From Paracoccaceae bacterium (GTDB taxonomy: Bacteria > Pseudomonadota > Alphaproteobacteria > Rhodobacterales > Rhodobacteraceae), in assembly GCA_027489375.1 (NCBI GenBank), contig JAIXZW010000021.1:186001-250000 (forward strand): a DNA stretch of 64,000 nucleotides, read 5' to 3'. Of this stretch, positions 59,171 through 64,000 are shown in pieces (position 1 is the stretch's first letter; each line of letters starts with the position of its first letter). The notes beneath the pieces are model-generated. The model was not told the origin of the DNA. It ran no database searches and saw only the letters and a list, made by a program, of their open reading frames with translations. Both the position numbers and the translations under genes were made by a program.

Positions 59171-59259
59171 GGTTGAAAGACTGCGCGGTCGAAAGCCTGC
59201 GTGGTCGAAAGACTGCGTGGTCGAAGGGCCGGGCGGGTGGAAGGCCGGGCGGGTGGAAG
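59171..59259 (+). repeat. Two 16-base minisatellites upstream of priA
   Basis: Units GGTTGAAAGACTGCGC, GGTCGAAAGCCTGCGT, GGTCGAAAGACTGCGT (59171-59218) with a partial fourth, then GCCGGGCGGGTGGAAG twice (59228-59259). Both arrays have exactly the same period. They fill the gap between the fsa start and the priA start. Confidence 0.85.
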
Positions 59260-59277
59260 TCTGGAAGGCGGGTGCGC

Positions 59278-61467
59278 GTGTCGGATCGGACCTATGCGGC
59301 GGGGGAGCTTGTCGGCGTCTTGACGACCGAGCCTTTGGGTCGGGTGCTGGACTATCGCGCGCCCGAGGGCGGTTGCGGGGACGGGGATTTCGTCGAGGTG
59401 CCGCTTGGGCCGCGCCGAGTGCTGGGGGTGGTCTGGGGCCGTGGCAAGGGGGATTGGGACCCTGCCAAGGTGCGGGCCGTGGGGCGTGTGCTGGATGCGC
59501 CGCCGATGCGGGCCGAATTGCGGACCTTTCTTCAGCGCGCGGCGGAATACACGCTGACGCCCCTGCCCCAGATGCTGCGGTTGGCCACGCGCGCGCCGGG
59601 GCTGGGCGAGGCGGCGGTGACGCGGCGGGTTTACCGGCTGGGCGGGGTGGTGCCGAACCAGTTGACCGATGCGCGGCATCGGGTGGTCGAGGCGCTGCGG
59701 GCCTTTGGCGGCGCGCCGATGACGCTGGGCGAGCTGGCCGACGAGGCGGGGTGCGGAACCTCGGTCGTCAAAGGCTTGGTGAAGCTTGGCGTGGTGGTCG
59801 AGGAGGACGCGCCACGCGATCTGCCCTTTCCCGTCCTTGACCCTGCGGGGGCGGCAACGCTGGCGGGGGATCAGGTCGCGGCGGGGGATGCGCTGGTCGC
59901 AGCGGTGGATGCGGGGGAGTATTCGACGATCCTGCTCAAGGGCGTGACGGGGTCGGGGAAGACGGAAGTCTACCTTGAAGCCGTGGCGGAATGTCTGCGG
60001 CGCGGGCGGCAGGCTTTGGTGCTGCTGCCCGAAATCGCGCTGACGGCGGAGTTCCTGAAGCGGGTCGAGGCGCGGTTCGGGGCGCGGCCTGCGGAGTGGC
60101 ATTCGGGTGTCACGCAGACCGAGCGGCGGCGGGTCTGGCGCATGGTCGCCGAAGGCCGCGCGCAATTCGTCGTGGGGGCGCGGTCGGCGCTGTTCCTGCC
60201 GTTCCAGCGTTTGGGGCTGGTGGTGGTGGATGAGGAGCACGACACCTCCTACAAGCAGGAAGAGGGCGTGCTTTACAACGCCCGCGACATGGCGGTGCTG
60301 CGGGCGTCGATCGTGGGCTGCCCCGTGGTGCTGGCGAGTGCGACGCCATCGCTCGAGACATGGGCGAATGTCGAGGCGGGGAAATACGGGCGGCTCGACC
60401 TCGCGGCGCGCTATGGCGTGGCGGAGATGCCGGACATGGGTGTCATCGACATGCGCGAGGCGAACCTGTCCAACGGGAGCTGGATTTCCGCCAAGCTTGC
60501 CGCCGAGGTGCAGGCGCGGGTGGGGCGGGGGGAGCAGTCGCTGATCTTCCTCAACCGTCGCGGCTATGCGCCGGTGACGCTGTGCCGGGCCTGCGGGGCG
60601 CAGGTGGGCTGCGACCATTGCGATGCGCGGATGGTGGAGCACCGGTTCCTGAAGCGGCTGGTCTGTCACCAATGCGGGGCGACGAAGCCGGTGCCGCTGG
60701 CCTGCCCGTCCTGCAAGGTCGAGGGCAAGATGGCCGCCGTGGGTCCGGGGGTGGAGCGCATGGCCGAAGAGGTGCAGGCGCGCTTCCCCGAGGCGCGGGT
60801 GGCGGTGCTGTCGTCGGACCTCTTCGGATCGGCGCGCGCGTTGAAGGCGCAGATCGAGGCGATTGCCGCGGGGGCGGCGGATATCATCGTCGGCACGCAG
60901 ATCGTGGCCAAGGGGCACAACTTCCCGCTGCTGACGCTGGTGGGGGTGGTGGATGCGGACCTTGGCTTGCAGGGGTCCGACCTGCGGGCGGCGGAGCGGA
61001 CATTCCAGTTGATGCGGCAGGTTGCAGGCCGCGCGGGGCGGAGCGAGAAGCGGGGGGCGGCTTGGCTTCAGACCCACCAGCCGGAGCATCCGGTGATCCG
61101 CGCCATCCTTGGCGGGGATGAAGAGGCGTTCTGGCGGGCGGAAGCGGCCGAGCGCAAGGCGGCGGGGGTGCCGCCCTATGGGCGCATGGCGGGGGTGATC
61201 CTGTCCTCGCCCGATTTGCAGCAGGTGTTCGACTTCGGCGCGGAACTGGCGCGGCGGGACGGGCCGCTGCGCAAGATCGGGGCGCAGGTTTTCGGGCCTG
61301 CTCCGGCGCCGATTGCGCGGGTGCGGGGGCGGCATCGGGTGCGCCTGCTGGTCAAGGCGGGAAAGGGCGCGCCCTTGCAGGCGGCGCTGGCGGAATGGGT
61401 GGCGCAGCTTCGGGTGCCGAACACCCTGCGGATGGCCATCGACATCGACCCGCAGAGTTTCATGTGA
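59278..61467 (+). CDS. priA: Primosomal protein N' (replication restart helicase)
   Basis: 729 residues. The 3'BD DNA-binding domain (residues about 5-105, [13 protein letters not shown]) leads to a superfamily 2 helicase: Walker A is [14 protein letters not shown], the DEEH box is in [13 protein letters not shown], and [10 protein letters not shown] is motif VI. Zinc-binding cysteines follow ([30 protein letters not shown]). PriA reloads the replisome at stalled forks. The GTG at 59278 ([10 protein letters not shown]) has GGAAGG upstream. The frame stays open further upstream through the tandem repeats, but that part is not protein-like. Confidence 0.94.
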   Translation: MSDRTYAAGELVGVLTTEPLGRVLDYRAPEGGCGDGDFVEVPLGPRRVLGVVWGRGKGDWDPAKVRAVGRVLDAPPMRAELRTFLQRAAEYTLTPLPQMLRLATRAPGLGEAAVTRRVYRLGGVVPNQLTDARHRVVEALRAFGGAPMTLGELADEAGCGTSVVKGLVKLGVVVEEDAPRDLPFPVLDPAGAATLAGDQVAAGDALVAAVDAGEYSTILLKGVTGSGKTEVYLEAVAECLRRGRQALVLLPEIALTAEFLKRVEARFGARPAEWHSGVTQTERRRVWRMVAEGRAQFVVGARSALFLPFQRLGLVVVDEEHDTSYKQEEGVLYNARDMAVLRASIVGCPVVLASATPSLETWANVEAGKYGRLDLAARYGVAEMPDMGVIDMREANLSNGSWISAKLAAEVQARVGRGEQSLIFLNRRGYAPVTLCRACGAQVGCDHCDARMVEHRFLKRLVCHQCGATKPVPLACPSCKVEGKMAAVGPGVERMAEEVQARFPEARVAVLSSDLFGSARALKAQIEAIAAGAADIIVGTQIVAKGHNFPLLTLVGVVDADLGLQGSDLRAAERTFQLMRQVAGRAGRSEKRGAAWLQTHQPEHPVIRAILGGDEEAFWRAEAAERKAAGVPPYGRMAGVILSSPDLQQVFDFGAELARRDGPLRKIGAQVFGPAPAPIARVRGRHRVRLLVKAGKGAPLQAALAEWVAQLRVPNTLRMAIDIDPQSFM

Positions 61468-61477
61468 GGGGATGCAA

Positions 61478-61630
61478 GGGGGGCTCGCCCCCCTCTTGGC
61501 GCGATGCGCCAATTCACCCCCGAGGATATTTATGGCGAGAGGAAGCGCGGGGGCGTCCCTTTCCTCTTGCCTCAAATATCCTCGGGGGGAGCATCGCGGC
61601 ACGCGATGCCGGGGGGCAGACGGCCCCCCG
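61478..61630. repeat. Family-1 palindromic repeat, inverted pair
   Basis: The reverse copy (61478-61531) has GGGGGGCTCGCCCCCC and inner stem TGGCGC/GCGCCA. The forward copy (61574-61630) has the longest inner stem seen, GCATCGCG-GCA-CGCGATGC. Linkers GGCGAGAGGAAG and TTCCTCTTGCC are nearly complementary. It lies between priA and msrA. Confidence 0.85.
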
Positions 61631-61725
61631 TGCGCGGTATCGACCGTCGCTTCGTCGTGAAGCAGGGCGCACTGGCGCGGGGGGCGGGGCGCACCTATAC
61701 TCGCGGGCAACCAAGGAGGCCCGAC

Positions 61726-62376
61726 ATGTTCCTGTTCGACCGCAAGAAGATGGAAATGGTGACACCCGACCGCGCCCTGCCGGGGCGGGCGCAGCCCTTG
61801 CCCACGGCGGAGACGCATTTCATTTCCGGCCTGCCGCTGAAATCGCCCGTTCCTGCGGGGATGGAAGAGGCGATGTTCGGCATGGGCTGTTTCTGGGGCG
61901 TGGAGCGCAAGTTCTGGCAACGCTCGGGCGTGTGGTTGACGATGACGGGCTACGCGGGCGGGTTCACGCCGAACCCGACCTATCAGGAGACCTGCACGCA
62001 GTTGACCGGGCATAACGAGGTGGTGCGGGTGATCTATGACCCCGCCGTCGTGACCTACGGGCAGTTGTTGCAGCTTTTCTGGGAAAACCACGATCCGACG
62101 CAGGGGATGCGGCAGGGCAATGACGTGGGGTCCACCTATCGGTCGGGCATCTATTTCTACACCGACGCGCAGCGTGCGGCGGCCGAGGCGTCGATGGCGG
62201 CCTATCAGGAGCGGCTGCGCAAGGCGGGTTACGGGGCGATCACGACCGAGATCGTGCCTGTGCCGACCTTCTACTTTGCCGAGGATTATCACCAACAGTA
62301 TCTCGCGAAAAATCCCGGCGGATATTGCGGCGTCGGCGGCACGGGCGTAACCTGCCCCATCGGACTGTCCGCCTGA
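61726..62376 (+). CDS. msrA: Peptide methionine sulfoxide reductase A
   Basis: 216 residues. It repairs oxidised methionine (S-sulfoxide). The catalytic cysteine is in [13 protein letters not shown], the substrate region is [16 protein letters not shown], and the resolving cysteines are in [18 protein letters not shown] at the C-terminus. AAGGAGG lies 7 bases before the ATG. It is monocistronic by appearance, set off by the repeat pair upstream. Confidence 0.93.
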   Translation: MFLFDRKKMEMVTPDRALPGRAQPLPTAETHFISGLPLKSPVPAGMEEAMFGMGCFWGVERKFWQRSGVWLTMTGYAGGFTPNPTYQETCTQLTGHNEVVRVIYDPAVVTYGQLLQLFWENHDPTQGMRQGNDVGSTYRSGIYFYTDAQRAAAEASMAAYQERLRKAGYGAITTEIVPVPTFYFAEDYHQQYLAKNPGGYCGVGGTGVTCPIGLSA

Positions 62377-62406
62377 AGCGCGGTCGTTTCGCTTCGGGAG
62401 TGAGTG

Positions 62407-63264
62407 ATGGCTGGTAAGAAGATCGACACCCGCGCGCCGGGTCTGGAGGCGGGTGTTGCGCTTGCCAAGTGGCTGACAGGCAAGGAGCATCTGCATTACG
62501 GGCTGTGGACGGGGCTTGATGTGCGGGCGGCGAACCTTGGCCCTGCGCAGGAAGCCTATAGCCAGAAGCTGTTCGCGCTGCTGCCGCAGGGGCGGGCGCT
62601 TCGCATCCTCGACATCGGCGGCGGGGCGGGGGAAACCGCGAAGCGGCTGATCGGGATGGGGCACGAGGTCGAGATCGTCGTGCCGTCGCCCTATCTGGCC
62701 AGCCGCTGCCGCGAGAATGCGGTGGGGGCCAAGGTCCACGAGGCGACGTTCCAGCAGGCAGAGGTGACGGGGCCGTTCGACGTGTGCCTGTTTTCGGAAA
62801 GCTTCCAGTACATGCCCTTTGCCGTGTCGCTGCCGAAGGCGAAGGGATTGCTCAAGCCGGACGGTGTGATCGTGATTGGCGACACCTTCCGGCCCGAAGG
62901 GTTCGTGCGCGGCGCGGAGCGGGCGGTCGGGGGCGGGCACGCCTTGGGACGGTTCCGCGCCTTTTTGCCCGAAGCGGGGCTGCGGGTGGAGAGCGAGGAG
63001 GATGTGACCGATGCGGTTGCGCCTTCGATCGACCTTGAACAGGCGTTCTTCAATGTGGTGGGCGTGGGCATGGCGGGGCTGGACCGCGAGCTGACGGAAA
63101 AGCGCCCGCTGCTGCGGCGCGTGCTGGTCGGGGTGATCGGCCTTTTCATGGGGTCCGCGGCGCGGGACCGTCTGGCGCGGCGCTTGCGCGGGCAGGAACG
63201 AACGGCGGATGCATTCCGCGCAAACAACCGCTATTTGCTGATGCGACTCGGCCAGAGCGCCTGA
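62407..63264 (+). CDS. Class I SAM-dependent methyltransferase
   Basis: 285 residues. The SAM loop is [20 protein letters not shown], with acidic motif II near [19 protein letters not shown] and the post-motif [14 protein letters not shown]. The N-terminus ([14 protein letters not shown]) is like that of methyltransferases acting on lipids or small molecules in this group. A basic C-terminus ([19 protein letters not shown]) could bind a membrane or an acidic partner. Substrate unknown. The ATG at 62407 is preferred over the GTG one codon earlier. Confidence 0.82.
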   Translation: MAGKKIDTRAPGLEAGVALAKWLTGKEHLHYGLWTGLDVRAANLGPAQEAYSQKLFALLPQGRALRILDIGGGAGETAKRLIGMGHEVEIVVPSPYLASRCRENAVGAKVHEATFQQAEVTGPFDVCLFSESFQYMPFAVSLPKAKGLLKPDGVIVIGDTFRPEGFVRGAERAVGGGHALGRFRAFLPEAGLRVESEEDVTDAVAPSIDLEQAFFNVVGVGMAGLDRELTEKRPLLRRVLVGVIGLFMGSAARDRLARRLRGQERTADAFRANNRYLLMRLGQSA

Positions 63265-63310
63265 CCTGACCGACTGACCTGACCGCCTGACCTGAACGCC
63301 TGAGCCGACA
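63259..63310 (+). repeat. 13-base minisatellite, four copies
   Basis: Units GCCTGACCTGACC, GACTGACCTGACC, GCCTGACCTGAAC, GCCTGAGCCGACA. The first overlaps the last codons of the methyltransferase gene, including its TGA stop. The array fills most of the gap to prmA. Confidence 0.85.
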
Positions 63311-63335
63311 CGACCGATCCTTGCCGGAGACGACC

Positions 63336-64000
63336 ATGCCCAGCTATTCCGCCCTGACCACCCTGATGGGCGAGGACGCCGCCGAGGCGCTTGCCGAAGC
63401 CATCGAGAAGCTCGAACCCGAACCCACGGGGGTCGGGGTGTTCGAGATCGAGGACGATTCGGGTCTGTGGGAGGTGGGGGCCTATTTCCTTGAACCGCCG
63501 AACGAGGTGATGCTCGAGGTGTTGGCGCTGGCCTTCGGGGCGAAGCCCTTTGCCGTGTCGGAAATCCCCGAGGTGGACTGGGTCGCCAAAGTGCGGCGCG
63601 AGCTGTCGCCGGTGGAGGCGGGGCGGTTCTACGTCTATGGCAGCCACGATGCGGACAAGGTGCCCGAGGTCGTGGCCCAAGGCGGGCGGGTGCCGTTGCA
63701 GATCGAGGCGACCGTGGCATTCGGCACGGGGCATCACGGCACGACGCTGGGCTGTCTGCGCGCCTTTGACCGGCTGTTCGGCGAAGGCTTCCGCCCTGCC
63801 AAGGTTGCCGATATCGGCTGCGGCACGGCGGTGCTGGCGATGGCGGCAGCTTCGGTCCTGCCGGATGCGCTGGTGATCGCGTCGGATATCGACGAGGTGG
63901 CGGTCGATGTGGCGCGGGCCAATGTGGAGATCAACAACCTGAAGGGTCGTGTGGAATGCATGGAGGCGGCCGGCTTTGCCCATCCGCGTCTGGCGGAAGC
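63336..64000 (+). CDS. prmA: Ribosomal protein L11 methyltransferase, 5' part
   Basis: 221 residues are visible and the gene continues beyond the window. It trimethylates ribosomal protein L11. The N-terminal substrate-binding domain ([20 protein letters not shown]-type segment, [20 protein letters not shown]) is followed by the linker and the SAM domain with [16 protein letters not shown] and [16 protein letters not shown], both signature segments. GCCGGAGA precedes the ATG. The C-terminal part cannot be judged. Confidence 0.9.
   Translation, partial: MPSYSALTTLMGEDAAEALAEAIEKLEPEPTGVGVFEIEDDSGLWEVGAYFLEPPNEVMLEVLALAFGAKPFAVSEIPEVDWVAKVRRELSPVEAGRFYVYGSHDADKVPEVVAQGGRVPLQIEATVAFGTGHHGTTLGCLRAFDRLFGEGFRPAKVADIGCGTAVLAMAAASVLPDALVIASDIDEVAVDVARANVEINNLKGRVECMEAAGFAHPRLAE

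Noticed and set aside
58459-63720. An uninterrupted minus-strand frame of more than 1700 codons
   Set aside because: Only the part 58459-59112 (fsa) is protein-like. The rest is antisense to priA, msrA and the methyltransferase gene, and is open only because stop codons are rare in GC-rich sequence.

Overview
This is a gene-dense, GC-rich chromosomal stretch from an alphaproteobacterium. It is most likely a member of the Rhodobacteraceae (Rhodobacter/Cereibacter/Gemmobacter/Tabrizicola relatives; the genus cannot be fixed from sequence alone). The evidence is an ethylmalonyl-CoA pathway cluster (ecm, acyltransferase, ccr), a SAM/SAH-type riboswitch in front of metK (a class known from Rhodobacterales), an Irr-type iron regulator divergent from fabA, a bacterial phosphatidylcholine synthase, a probable FnrL-type box, and many copies of a palindromic intergenic repeat. 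I see no prophage, insertion sequence, rRNA operon or CRISPR array. There is one tRNA, tRNA-Gly(UCC).

Layout. 0-6.4 kb: the 3' part of an SH3-type secreted protein is cut off by the window edge, followed by a cysteine-containing DUF6455 protein, ecm (minus), a small secreted protein, a PlsB-like acyltransferase and ccr. 6.5-11.6 kb: a conserved 56-residue protein, a RecD/Pif1-like helicase, a stand-alone Lrp-type RAM domain, DUF952-pyrD, a YedK/HMCES-type protein, tRNA-Gly and a VOC protein. 12-15.8 kb: fabA, fabB and fabI on the minus strand, with irr divergent from fabA. 15.8-25 kb: a glycosyltransferase-like gene, then miaB, an OmpA-like protein with a lipoprotein partner, phoH, ybeY, corC, lnt and riboswitch-controlled metK. 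25-37.8 kb: queF, trmB, aroA, cmk, two short-chain dehydrogenases, rpsA, ihfB, lapA-like, trpF, a transporter and trpB.

38-47 kb is more individual. Two adjacent exported proteins carry runs of 24+30 and 29 aspartates and are followed by a membrane-tethered LuxR-type regulator. Then come a truncated haemoglobin, DUF2237, a very large DUF2339 membrane protein, and ileS behind a possible Ile-codon leader peptide. 47-54.6 kb is accessory in character: an inositol-monophosphatase/ADP-ribosylglycohydrolase fusion, a divergent recombinase-like gene, a YtkA-like protein plus di-haem peroxidase, a small lipoprotein, a membrane sulfatase-family protein and an ECF sigma factor. 55-64 kb: a DMT exporter, pcs, xerC-DUF484, fsa, priA, msrA, a methyltransferase and the 5' part of prmA.

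The most distinctive feature is an intergenic repeat. About 17 copies share a constant A+T motif and a constant G/C hairpin, separated by a small hairpin whose two arms change together from copy to copy. Five sites hold two copies in opposite orientation. The poly-aspartate/LuxR locus and the phosphatase-glycohydrolase fusion are the best candidates for undescribed biology. All functional statements rest on motif recognition by eye; no database search was run.
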